From assembly GCA_018266575.1 (NCBI GenBank), contig JAFEAE010000019.1, positions 124,001 to 188,000 of the forward strand: DNA of 64,000 bases, in the 5' to 3' direction. This document shows positions 43,833 through 51,564 of the stretch, piece by piece (position 1 is the first letter of the stretch; each line of letters opens with the position of its first letter). This DNA is from Bacteroidota bacterium. GTDB taxonomy: Bacteria; Bacteroidota; Bacteroidia; Chitinophagales; Chitinophagaceae. Position numbers and translations under genes: made by a program. The notes under the pieces are model-generated. The model ran no database searches. It worked only from the letters and a program-made list of their open reading frames with translations, and was not told the origin of the DNA.

Positions 43833-44897
43833 TTACAAAATCTCCACTCCCAAACCCGGCTTATCATTAGGAAACATATAACCATCTTCAATAGCAAATC
43901 CACCGCTTACTGCATCTTCTGCAAGGTCTAAACTGCCGTCAAGATCGAGGTATTTGGTATGCGGGCAGGAAAATGCAGCATGCAATGCAGCCGTAATACT
44001 AACAATACTTTCGTCGTTGCAACCCCAGAACAGATCGATATTTGCTGGCTTTGCAATCGTTGCAATTTCATGGGCGCCTGCAATACCTCCGCATTTCATC
44101 AGCTTGATATTAAAAATGCCGTATAAATTTTCCTGTGAAAGTTTTAATGCTGACCGTTCGTTTTTTAATGATTCATCTGCAGCTAATTTTTTTCTCACTT
44201 CTTCAGGTAATGCTTGCAGATCTTTGTCAATAGAAGGTTTCATCGGTTGTTCGATCAATTCCACATTCTCTTTTTTTGTTTTTTCCAAAAATGCCCTGAG
44301 TTGATCAAAATCGTAACCTGTATTCGCATCCACACGGATAATAAAATGAACGCCGAATTTTTCACGCAGTTTTATTATTCTCTCTGCATCTGATTCGGCA
44401 TCCAAACCTATTTTTACTTTCAGTACTTTGAATTTCTTCTTTTGATACTCACTTGCTTCCTCGATCGTGCCTTTCACATCTTTGATGCCGATTGTTACCG
44501 AGGTCAGCAACTTACGGTGATGCCTGCCGTAAAAATCAACAACAGGAATGTCAAGAAATTTTCCAAAAGCATCATGCAATGCTATATCAATAGCAGCTTG
44601 TGTTCCGGGTAAATTTTTAAAATGGCTTTTTGCAGTATAAATAAGATGCAGGAACTGGCGGATATCTTTCCCTATCATGTCTGCAACAAATTCTGACTGC
44701 AGGTTCTGAAATGTCTGATCGGGACCTTCGCCTACAACTTCAGGCGCAGGATTAGCAGCACCAATCCCTTTGATCCCGTTTTCAAGTTCCACCTCAAAAA
44801 AAACATTCTCCACATCCGTGATCGTTTCCCTTGCAATAGTATATGGCTTTTGCAAGGCAAGATTTTTTTTATAGGCGCTAATTGATTTGATCTTCAT
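43833..44897 (-). CDS. dgcA: Enolase-superfamily racemase/epimerase, probable N-acetyl-D-glutamate racemase DgcA
   Basis: A 354-residue member of the muconate-lactonising branch of the enolase superfamily. Catalytic marks: KVK with Lys160 and Lys162, metal ligands Asp190 (RVDANTGY), Glu216 (IEQP) and Asp241 (ADES), and Lys268 (KLMKCGG). This pattern is usually called L-Ala-D/L-Glu epimerase. The adjacent DUF1611 gene, however, matches the DgcN-DgcA pair in which DgcA racemises N-acetyl-D-glutamate after DgcN acetylates D-glutamate. That assignment is inferred from context; dipeptide epimerase remains the alternative. Confidence 0.72.
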   Translation of the reverse strand: MKIKSISAYKKNLALQKPYTIARETITDVENVFFEVELENGIKGIGAANPAPEVVGEGPDQTFQNLQSEFVADMIGKDIRQFLHLIYTAKSHFKNLPGTQAAIDIALHDAFGKFLDIPVVDFYGRHHRKLLTSVTIGIKDVKGTIEEASEYQKKKFKVLKVKIGLDAESDAERIIKLREKFGVHFIIRVDANTGYDFDQLRAFLEKTKKENVELIEQPMKPSIDKDLQALPEEVRKKLAADESLKNERSALKLSQENLYGIFNIKLMKCGGIAGAHEIATIAKPANIDLFWGCNDESIVSITAALHAAFSCPHTKYLDLDGSLDLAEDAVSGGFAIEDGYMFPNDKPGLGVEIL

Positions 44898-44917
44898 TAT
44901 ATGCGAATTTGAAATAT

Positions 44918-44968
44918 GAATTTGAACGAATTTTCTCGAATATGATTCGTAAAAATTCGTTCAAATTC
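44918..44968. repeat. Perfect 17-bp inverted repeat between dgcN and dgcA
   Basis: GAATTTGAACGAATTTT at 44918-44934 and its exact reverse complement at 44952-44968 enclose a 17-base loop that itself contains CGAAT-atg-ATTCG. The result is a nearly continuous hairpin of about 50 bases filling the gap between the two genes. Confidence 0.75.
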
Positions 44969-44972
44969 GTGT

Positions 44973-46028
44973 TTAAGCTTTGTTCTTGTTTATTAGCAAT
45001 TCTCTTATTGGCGTTAAAATTTTCGCACATCCTTCCTGCAGCGGCAACATCACCGGGAGTTTCGTTCGTTGTTCATATTCTTTCTGAAAAGCAAATGCTT
45101 CTTCATTTGTACAATGTTCGGTGTTCAATGCAATCGCAATGACTGTTGAGCCTAATAAACGGATCAGTTCAATTTCTGTTTCAACAGAATGAATTTCTCC
45201 CCACGCCGGATCATGTTCATAGTATTTTCTTTTAGGAGCATGAACAAGAATAACCGACTTTGCATTCCCGGAAATTAGCATTTCAGAACCGCAAGGCCCG
45301 GTTGGATTGCGCAATGCAGACTGGCCTTCAATCAAAATCACATCAGCATTTGTTTTTTTATCACAGGTAAGAATTGCATGTTCCAGTTCACCCGAAACAA
45401 AATCATTCAACGTTGAATCAAAAATAAAACCGTATTTACCACCCTGCAGCCAACCTGTTTGCCCCGTATAAATCATTTGCGCATTGATGCCTGCTTCCCG
45501 GCATTCATTCATTACAAAACGTGTTGTCGTTCGTTTGCCCAATGCGCAATCAGTACCTATAACGGCAATGACAGGTGTTTTCATTTTAAAAATATCCCCA
45601 GTCCAGAAATGCAGATCCTTTCTTTTTTTAGGAATTCGTATATCTATCAACGTTACCTCGTTTTCTTCTGCAAGCTCTTTTATATCCTGTCTCTCTATTA
45701 AATGATCGTGCAAGCCGTTTATAACCGAGAGTTTATTTTTTATTGCAGATTTTACTTCTTCGATCAGGTCACCCGGGAAAACGCCGCCAGCAGTTGCTAC
45801 GCCAACAATACAATATGCAGGTTTCAGATGGAGTGTTTCTTCAATGCTCTTAATAACAGGGATATTCCTTTTTTTTCCGTCAAGAACTTCGCCAGCATCT
45901 TTTCCCGCACTGGCAAAATCAACAATGGCAACGATTTCAAAGCGGTTGCTTTCGCGGATCAAACCGTGTGCAGTTTTTGCGTTATCAGTCGCGAGTAACC
46001 CGTTTGTAATAATGATTGCCTTATCCAT
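44973..46028 (-). CDS. dgcN: DUF1611 family protein, probable D-glutamate N-acetyltransferase DgcN
   Basis: A 351-residue DUF1611 protein. The N-terminal Rossmann-like half (residues 1-150) has IVDFASAGKDAGEVLDG; the C-terminal P-loop half has VIGTDCALGKRTTT (about 156-169), YTGQTGWLQGG and LIEGQSALRNP. DgcN in marine Proteobacteria acetylates D-glutamate, and DgcA then racemises the product; a deacetylase returns L-glutamate. The gene comes 75 bp before dgcA on the same strand, as in known operons. The usual LysR-type DgcR is absent, and no deacetylase is adjacent. Confidence 0.75.
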   Translation of the reverse strand: MDKAIIITNGLLATDNAKTAHGLIRESNRFEIVAIVDFASAGKDAGEVLDGKKRNIPVIKSIEETLHLKPAYCIVGVATAGGVFPGDLIEEVKSAIKNKLSVINGLHDHLIERQDIKELAEENEVTLIDIRIPKKRKDLHFWTGDIFKMKTPVIAVIGTDCALGKRTTTRFVMNECREAGINAQMIYTGQTGWLQGGKYGFIFDSTLNDFVSGELEHAILTCDKKTNADVILIEGQSALRNPTGPCGSEMLISGNAKSVILVHAPKRKYYEHDPAWGEIHSVETEIELIRLLGSTVIAIALNTEHCTNEEAFAFQKEYEQRTKLPVMLPLQEGCAKILTPIRELLINKNKA

Positions 46029-46763
46029 TTCTGAAAAATGTTCAATTCTTGTTAATGATTTTAATTCTGTTTTAAGCCGCCTGACCTACAGATTCATTTA
46101 ATGAATTTAAGTTTTTAGGATGATTTCTAAAGAAGGCCTGCCGAAAATATAGTTATTGGTCAAGTGGCTAATAGTGACAGGGCAAGTTAATTGATTATTT
46201 TTTGCAGAAAACAAGATCGAAATTGAAAGCGTCATAAATTTCAAAACCAGAATATTACTATTACCTGATGTCGTTTTAATAGGGATACTAATAAAATTAT
46301 TTAAAAAAAATCAACAACTTTTTAAAACCACTTTGGCTCATGGAGCGACGATCATCTGCAGCAGGTTCCTCAAATAATTATACAAATCCTGCTCCGATTA
46401 TTAAAATAGTTTTTGTTGCAATCTTAAAAATGTAAATACTGAAGATGAGATGCCGGCAGATGTAAAAGATCATTTAAGACACGTAAATTATTGGATACAC
46501 AACTACGACGTACTAAAACCGGTTGTTTGTTACTGTTAGTAAAGCGCTGAATAGACTTGTTGCTGTACAAAAGCCTGCCTGCGGTAGGCAGGTGCGACGC
46601 AAGGATGATGAAAAAAGAACTAATGCCGGTAACAAAAAAGAAAAACCACGAACAGGATCAAGAACGTGTTTTAAAATTACTGATGCACTTTCTGTCGGAT
46701 ATCGGACATCCGCCAATAAGTATACATTCAGTCATTACCCTATCGTTTATATAGAGAAACCCA
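46029..46763. other. 735-bp region without a supported gene
   Basis: The stretch between dgcN and the cystathionine beta-synthase gene holds repeat copy D (46545-46630) and short frames without a start or homology, such as a 60-codon run from about 46191 interrupted upstream by TGA and a 40-codon run ending near 46539 (EDEMPADVKDHLRHVNYWIH). These look like decayed coding sequence but no family can be named. Confidence 0.5.
46545..46630 (-). repeat. Dispersed intergenic repeat, copy D, with a different inserted hairpin
   Basis: On the minus strand: ACCGGCATTAG, CATCATCCTTGCGTCGCAC, then a hairpin CCTGCCT-accgc-AGGCAGG (46574-46592), then CTTTTGTAC and TCTATTCAGC. The hairpin sits at the same internal position as the unrelated hairpin in copy A. 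Confidence 0.65.
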
Positions 46764-46813
46764 TTGTTCACTTTTTTTTCACTTTTAGGGAAAGCCCGCC
46801 ACGAACAAAATCT

Positions 46814-46821
46814 TACCTTTG
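46814..46821 (+). promoter_or_regulatory. -7 box of the cystathionine beta-synthase gene
   Basis: TACCTTTG is a perfect TAnnTTTG match 17 bp before the ATG at 46839. No clear TTTG is seen 19 bp upstream. Its position inside the longer possible frame supports the later start codon. Confidence 0.5.
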
Positions 46822-46838
46822 CATTCAATAGAAATTTT

Positions 46839-48200
46839 ATGGATATTAAAAATAATATTCTTGAAACGATCGGGCATACTCCGCTGATCCGCTTGAATAA
46901 AATAACCAAAGAACTGCCATGCACCGTGCTGGCAAAAGTTGAATATTTTAATCCGGGCAATTCCATCAAAGACCGTATGGCATTAAAGATGCTCGAGGTT
47001 GCCGAACAGGAAGGAAAAATAAAACCCGGCGGCACCATTATTGAAGGAACAAGCGGCAACACCGGGATGGGGCTTGCACTGGCTGCATGTGTGAAAGGAT
47101 ACAAATGTATTTTCACTACCACCGATAAACAATCGAAAGAAAAAGCAGACATACTAAAGGCTGTTGGCGCAGAAGTAATTGTTTGCCCGACGAATGTTGA
47201 ACCTGAAGACCCGCGTTCTTATTATTCCGTTTCGAAACGCCTTGCTCAGGAAGTGCCGAACTCGTGGTACGTAAATCAATACGATAATCTTGCCAACCGT
47301 TTGGCACATTACGAACAAACCGGACCGGAAATATGGGAACAAACAGATGGAAAAGTAACGCATCTTGTTGTTGCAACCGGAACTGGTGGAACGATCGTTG
47401 GTACTGGAAAATTTTTAAAAGAAAAAAATCCGGACATACAGGTTTGGGCGATTGACTCGTATGGTTCTTTACTAAAAAAATATTTTGACACAGGAGAAAT
47501 TGATCAAAAAGAAGTTTATCCTTACATCAGCGAAGGATTTGGCGAGGATTTTGTACCTGCAAACTACGACATGAGCATGATCGACCGTTTTGAAAAAGTA
47601 ACGGATAAAGATGGAGCAGTGATGGCGCGTCGTATTGCAAAAGAAGAAGGTTTGTTTTGCGGTTACAGTGCCGGAAGTTGCCTTCAGGGTTTGATGCAAT
47701 TAAAAGGCCTTCTTAAAAAAGATGATGTTGTCGTTTGTATTTTCCATGATCATGGCAGCCGCTATGTTGCAAAAATTTATAATGATCAATGGATGATCGA
47801 ACGGGGTTTCCTTGATGTAAAAACATTCAAGGACATTGTAAGCGGGCGAGGCTCAAAAAAATTGCTGACCGTTACCCCTGAGAACAGCGTTACCGAAGCA
47901 GTTGAACTGATGCAGAAATACAATATTGAGAATTTACCCGTTATTACTAAAGGAGATGTGGTTGGTGCCATAAGCGAGAGTGGATTGTTCAGTAAAATGA
48001 TGAACAACGGGCAGGATATTAAAACGAGAAAAGTAGCAGAAGTGATCGAACCGGCTTACCCGGTTGTTTCGTTTGATACACCTTTGGAAAGATTAAGCAA
48101 CCTGATCACCAAAGAAAATGGTGCTGTTCTGGGAAAAGATGAGTCAGGCAATTACCATATAGTTACCAAATACGACATTATACAAGCGCTGGGAAACTGA
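46839..48200 (+). CDS. Cystathionine beta-synthase-like PLP enzyme with CBS domain pair
   Basis: About 453 residues, starting at MDIKNNILETIGHTPLIRL. A longer frame from 46764 adds 25 residues unlike the family and overlaps the -7 box. The PLP domain has PGNSIKDRMA, with the Schiff-base Lys near residue 44, EGTSGNTGMGLA for substrate binding, and GTGGTIVGTGKFLK for phosphate binding. Residues from about 335 form two CBS domains (VTPENSVTEAVELM; PVVSFDTPLERL), a regulatory adenosyl-binding pair. It may condense serine and homocysteine to cystathionine or act as a cysteine synthase. Confidence 0.88.
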   Translation: MDIKNNILETIGHTPLIRLNKITKELPCTVLAKVEYFNPGNSIKDRMALKMLEVAEQEGKIKPGGTIIEGTSGNTGMGLALAACVKGYKCIFTTTDKQSKEKADILKAVGAEVIVCPTNVEPEDPRSYYSVSKRLAQEVPNSWYVNQYDNLANRLAHYEQTGPEIWEQTDGKVTHLVVATGTGGTIVGTGKFLKEKNPDIQVWAIDSYGSLLKKYFDTGEIDQKEVYPYISEGFGEDFVPANYDMSMIDRFEKVTDKDGAVMARRIAKEEGLFCGYSAGSCLQGLMQLKGLLKKDDVVVCIFHDHGSRYVAKIYNDQWMIERGFLDVKTFKDIVSGRGSKKLLTVTPENSVTEAVELMQKYNIENLPVITKGDVVGAISESGLFSKMMNNGQDIKTRKVAEVIEPAYPVVSFDTPLERLSNLITKENGAVLGKDESGNYHIVTKYDIIQALGN

Positions 48201-48226
48201 TTTTTTCCCTGAACAAACTAAACCTG

Positions 48227-48249
48227 AAAGCCACGCCAGTCGTGGCTTT
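48227..48249 (+). terminator. Intrinsic terminator of the cystathionine beta-synthase gene
   Basis: AAAGCCACG and CGTGGCTTT form a perfect 9-bp stem with a five-base loop, followed by TTTCTTG. It lies 27 bp after the stop codon. Confidence 0.85.
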
Positions 48250-48975
48250 TTCTTGCCCTTCTCTTTTGGAAAGGGGTTGGGATGAGGCCTGCTTGGCAAC
48301 GTATTTTTACGAATCACTTACAGCAACTTTCCTATCTCTGCGGTAAATACTGAGAAAGTAAAATGAAGCAAATCCGCTATTGTTCACCAACCATCCGCCA
48401 ATTATTTTTGTACCAGAAGTTGATTGATAATATCAATCAGCCAATATCCAGAAAAAACCAAAACACCAAACTTATCCAATATCCAATTTAAAAAACCGGT
48501 GTTCTAAAATCCAATATCAGTCAACTTCTTTTTTAAATCCAGTACCGCCAGTATCCTGACCCAATCATATCCTTTGAAACCAGTTGATCCTTTGTCCTGA
48601 AAACGTTGATCATATCCTTTGAATAAGCTGACCAAATCCACAGAAAAACTTTTTTAAAGATCCAACATCCGAACGAAAGCCAGTTGAGCAGTATCCTATT
48701 ATCATGTATCCAGAGAAACCAACTGCTTTAAACTCCAGTACCCTCCTGCTAAATGCTCTGATTAGGTAAACTATTTGGCAGGAGGTAAACACTGATGAAG
48801 GTAAGCATTGAGCAGTTATCGGTAAGCAGTTTCAAATGCTATTCTTTCTCTATCATTCGCAGATTCTCCAAATTCTTTTTACTGTATTCTATCTTCCATT
48901 TTCTTACTTCTATCTTATCAAAACAGCTCTTTCAACTTTCAATTTTCAATTCTCAATTATTAGCTAATTTCATTC
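48250..48975. other. 726-bp repeat-rich region without a gene
   Basis: Contains a CCCTTCTC-TTTT-GGAAAGGGG hairpin at about 48256-48280, at least eight degenerate CCARTATCC-like units between 48440 and 48745, a 15-bp direct repeat ATCATATCCTTTGAA at 48564-48578 and 48609-48623, and an 8-bp inverted repeat CCTCCTGC / GCAGGAGG at 48742-48785. Pyrimidine-rich sequence precedes the next gene. No frame above 70 codons has recognisable features. Confidence 0.6.
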
Positions 48976-50082
48976 ATGAGTTTTTCCGATCTGCAGAATG
49001 CCTTACAGCCTGATGAAACCAATAAGCCATCAAAAAAGAAACCGATCTTTCCCGTAAACGACCGGCTAAGGAACTATTTGAAGAACCATGGGCGCGAAAT
49101 AAAACTTCCGGTTTCATACAGGGATCTATTGCACTTCACCTATTCCGTTCCGTTGAAAGACAAACACGGAAAAGAAACCCTGTGGGAAACGGCCGTGTAC
49201 GATATGAAGCATTGGGATTTTATCCGTGAAGGATTAGTGAAGATGTATGCCACGCTTAAAACAGAAGGCGACCTGAGTTTTGTAGGACATTTGGATGTTG
49301 CAAGAATTGATTTTTGCAGCTTCGCAAATTCGATGCCTTTTCGCATCCGCATCGTAAATAAATTCAATGATAACTACGACCATTATTATGTGAAGCAGGC
49401 TGATGCAACACGGGTTTATGGGCTTGAACTGGAACATTTGCTTTCGCCAAACCGCATTACCTATCTCACCCATTTAAACACTTTGGTGGAAGAACATATT
49501 CCGGGAATCCCGGGAGATGTTTTTATTCAGAATTACCTGGAAGATTCTTTTACAAATAAAATCCGTTTGGCAAAAGAGTTTGTAAAATTCAATGAACGAT
49601 GTTTTGTGAGGTTACTGGGTGATATGCGTTCATACAATTTTGTAGTCGACATCACTCCGGATATTGAAGATTTCCAATACCGTATACGTGCAATTGATTT
49701 CGATCAGCAATCGTATGAAGGAAGAAAAAATTTGTACCTGCCGCAATTCTTTAAAGAAAACCTCCCTTTTGTAGAATTAGCTATTAAGCACCTGAATAAA
49801 AATTCTGTAGAGCAATACCAAATGGAAGAAAGAACCATGATGGCATTTCGTGTGGCTTCCTCGCGTTTCAGGTTAATGGAATTACTGAATATAATGTCGA
49901 AAGATAAAATCTCTCCATCGGAAAAATTATTGCAATTGAAAACTTCATTGGCAGAATATTTCAAAGCACCGATCTTTAACAAATGTGCTTCGATGGGCCA
50001 AGTGGTGAAACGACAGTTGAAACAAACACTGCAAAAAAACCTTGCGCTGATTCAGAAGAATTTGGGGAAGTTTGAAGACTAA
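48976..50082 (+). CDS. Conserved protein with apparent kinase-like fold, unknown function
   Basis: A 368-residue protein I do not recognise by name. By eye it has the core of a protein-kinase/APH-like fold: a YYVKQAD strand with Lys140 in the place of the ATP-binding lysine, then GLELEHLL with a candidate helix-C glutamate, then LLGDMRSYNFVVD with Asp216 and Asn221 (the GD-x4-N catalytic loop), and RAIDFDQQ with Asp241 (metal-binding DFD). A helical C-terminal part from 290 follows. The gene is alone between two spacers rich in repeats. A sugar, small-molecule or protein kinase is possible. Confidence 0.55.
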   Translation: MSFSDLQNALQPDETNKPSKKKPIFPVNDRLRNYLKNHGREIKLPVSYRDLLHFTYSVPLKDKHGKETLWETAVYDMKHWDFIREGLVKMYATLKTEGDLSFVGHLDVARIDFCSFANSMPFRIRIVNKFNDNYDHYYVKQADATRVYGLELEHLLSPNRITYLTHLNTLVEEHIPGIPGDVFIQNYLEDSFTNKIRLAKEFVKFNERCFVRLLGDMRSYNFVVDITPDIEDFQYRIRAIDFDQQSYEGRKNLYLPQFFKENLPFVELAIKHLNKNSVEQYQMEERTMMAFRVASSRFRLMELLNIMSKDKISPSEKLLQLKTSLAEYFKAPIFNKCASMGQVVKRQLKQTLQKNLALIQKNLGKFED

Positions 50083-50296
50083 GGAAGAAGCCAGAAGATA
50101 GAAGCTGTAAGTCAGAAGATAGTATATTTAAAAATCATAGTTTTCAAAAAATCATTTCTCTCATAGTTCTGTGGTTCTCAAAAAAACCTCAGAGGTTCTC
50201 CGTGGCAAACCCCTTCTTCACTCCTTATTAATTCTTATTTATTATTTACTAAATTGCATGGCTAACTTTTTTTATAATAGCTTGTAACTGCCTGCC

Positions 50297-50326
50297 ATTG
50301 CTATTTTCAAAGTAAACGTATATTTG
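50297..50326 (+). promoter_or_regulatory. Promoter of fbaA
   Basis: ATTG at 50297-50300, an 18-bp spacer and TATATTTG at 50319-50326 match the Bacteroidota promoter, with a perfect -7 box. The ATG is 26 bp downstream. The 200 bp before it hold only the repeat-like sequences CCAGAAGATAGAAG and CTCAGAGGTTCTCCGTGG. Confidence 0.6.
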
Positions 50327-50352
50327 CAGCCTTAAAATAAAATGTAACCAAC

Positions 50353-51423
50353 ATGGGTAAATACAAACCAGGCGTACTGTTTGGAGAAGAATTAGAAGCA
50401 TTGTATAACGATGCGAAAGAAAATAATTTTGCTTTGCCTGCAGTCAACACCATCGGCACGGATACGATCAATGCCGCATTGGAAGCTGCTGCAAAAGTGA
50501 ACTCTCCTATTATCATTCAATTTTCAAATGGCGGCGCACAATTCATTGCGGGCAAAGGAATGCCGAACGATAAGTTGCAGGCAAATATTTCCGGCGGTGT
50601 TTCGGGCGCATTACATATTCATAATGTGGCAAAATATTACGGCGTTCCTGTTGTAGTGCATACTGACCATGCTGCAAAAAAATGGCTGCCATGGATCAGT
50701 GGTTTGATAGATGCCGGTGAACAATTTTATAAGGAGAAAGGACAACCATTATTCAGTTCGCATATGCTCGATCTTTCTGAAGAACCGATTGAAGAAAACA
50801 TTCATACTTCTGTTGAATTTTTCAAACGCATGAAACCGCTGGGCATGGCCATCGAAATTGAATTGGGTGTTACGGGTGGTGAAGAAGACGGCGTTGATAA
50901 CAGCGGTGTTGAGAACGATAAATTATATACACAACCTCAGCATGTTGCTTATGCATATACCGAGTTGAGCAAGGTTGGAAAATTATTCAGTGTTGCCGCT
51001 GCATTTGGAAATGTGCATGGCGTTTATAGTCCGGGTAATGTGGAATTGCGCCCGATCATTTTAAAGAACAGCCAGGATTTTATTGCGAAAGAATTTAAAA
51101 CAGCTGATCCCAAACCTGTTTATTTTGTATTCCATGGTGGAAGCGGCTCCCCTCAGCACCAGATCCGTGAAGCGATCGGTTACGGAGCTATCAAAATGAA
51201 CCTTGATACCGATTTGCAATGGGCATTCTGGGAAGGTGTTTTGAATTATTATAAAAAGACGGAGCCTTACCTGCAGGGACAATTAGGGAACCCGGAAGGA
51301 AAAGACAAGCCGAATAAGAAACATTATGATCCACGTGTGTGGTTGCGCAAAGGTGAAGACAGTTTTGTAAAACGTCTTGAAGTTGCGTTTGAAGACCTGA
51401 ACTGCATTAACAGGAATGCATAA
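50353..51423 (+). CDS. fbaA: Class II fructose-bisphosphate aldolase
   Basis: A 356-residue class IIa aldolase that splits fructose-1,6-bisphosphate into DHAP and glyceraldehyde-3-phosphate with a zinc ion. VHTDHAAKKW near residue 98 carries the catalytic Asp and a zinc His. IEIELGVTGGEEDGVDN (about 172-188) is the class IIa active-site segment, FGNVHGVYSPGNV has the second His, and FHGGSGS and MNLDTDLQ contact the phosphates. Length fits the E. coli-type enzyme. A promoter and a very strong terminator define a single-gene unit. Confidence 0.95.
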   Translation: MGKYKPGVLFGEELEALYNDAKENNFALPAVNTIGTDTINAALEAAAKVNSPIIIQFSNGGAQFIAGKGMPNDKLQANISGGVSGALHIHNVAKYYGVPVVVHTDHAAKKWLPWISGLIDAGEQFYKEKGQPLFSSHMLDLSEEPIEENIHTSVEFFKRMKPLGMAIEIELGVTGGEEDGVDNSGVENDKLYTQPQHVAYAYTELSKVGKLFSVAAAFGNVHGVYSPGNVELRPIILKNSQDFIAKEFKTADPKPVYFVFHGGSGSPQHQIREAIGYGAIKMNLDTDLQWAFWEGVLNYYKKTEPYLQGQLGNPEGKDKPNKKHYDPRVWLRKGEDSFVKRLEVAFEDLNCINRNA

Positions 51424-51442
51424 CCGAAAACAGGAATTAATT

Positions 51443-51487
51443 CCAAATAAAAATCCCCGCAAAATTGTTGCGGGGATTTTTATTTGG
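51443..51487 (+). terminator. Strong terminator of fbaA
   Basis: A perfect 20-bp stem (CCAAATAAAAATCCCCGCAA and its exact complement) with a five-base loop. The GC core is flanked by A-rich and T-rich arms, so it can terminate in both directions. Confidence 0.9.
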
Positions 51488-51513
51488 AGTAACACAGGTT
51501 AATTAAATAATCT

Positions 51514-51557
51514 ATCTGTGAATCTGTGGCAAAAATAATAGCCACAGATTCACAGAT
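51514..51557. repeat. Perfect 17-bp inverted repeat
   Basis: ATCTGTGAATCTGTGGC at 51514-51530 and GCCACAGATTCACAGAT at 51541-51557 around a 10-base AT-rich loop. It lies in the 3' region of the convergent M16 peptidase gene, 8 bp from its stop codon, and may aid termination or be one of the common Bacteroidota intergenic repeats. Confidence 0.75.
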
Positions 51558-51564
51558 TGGGTGA

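Noticed and set aside
46764..46838. 25-residue N-terminal extension of the cystathionine beta-synthase
   Set aside because: It overlaps a perfect -7 box and does not match the enzyme family, which begins at MDIKNN.
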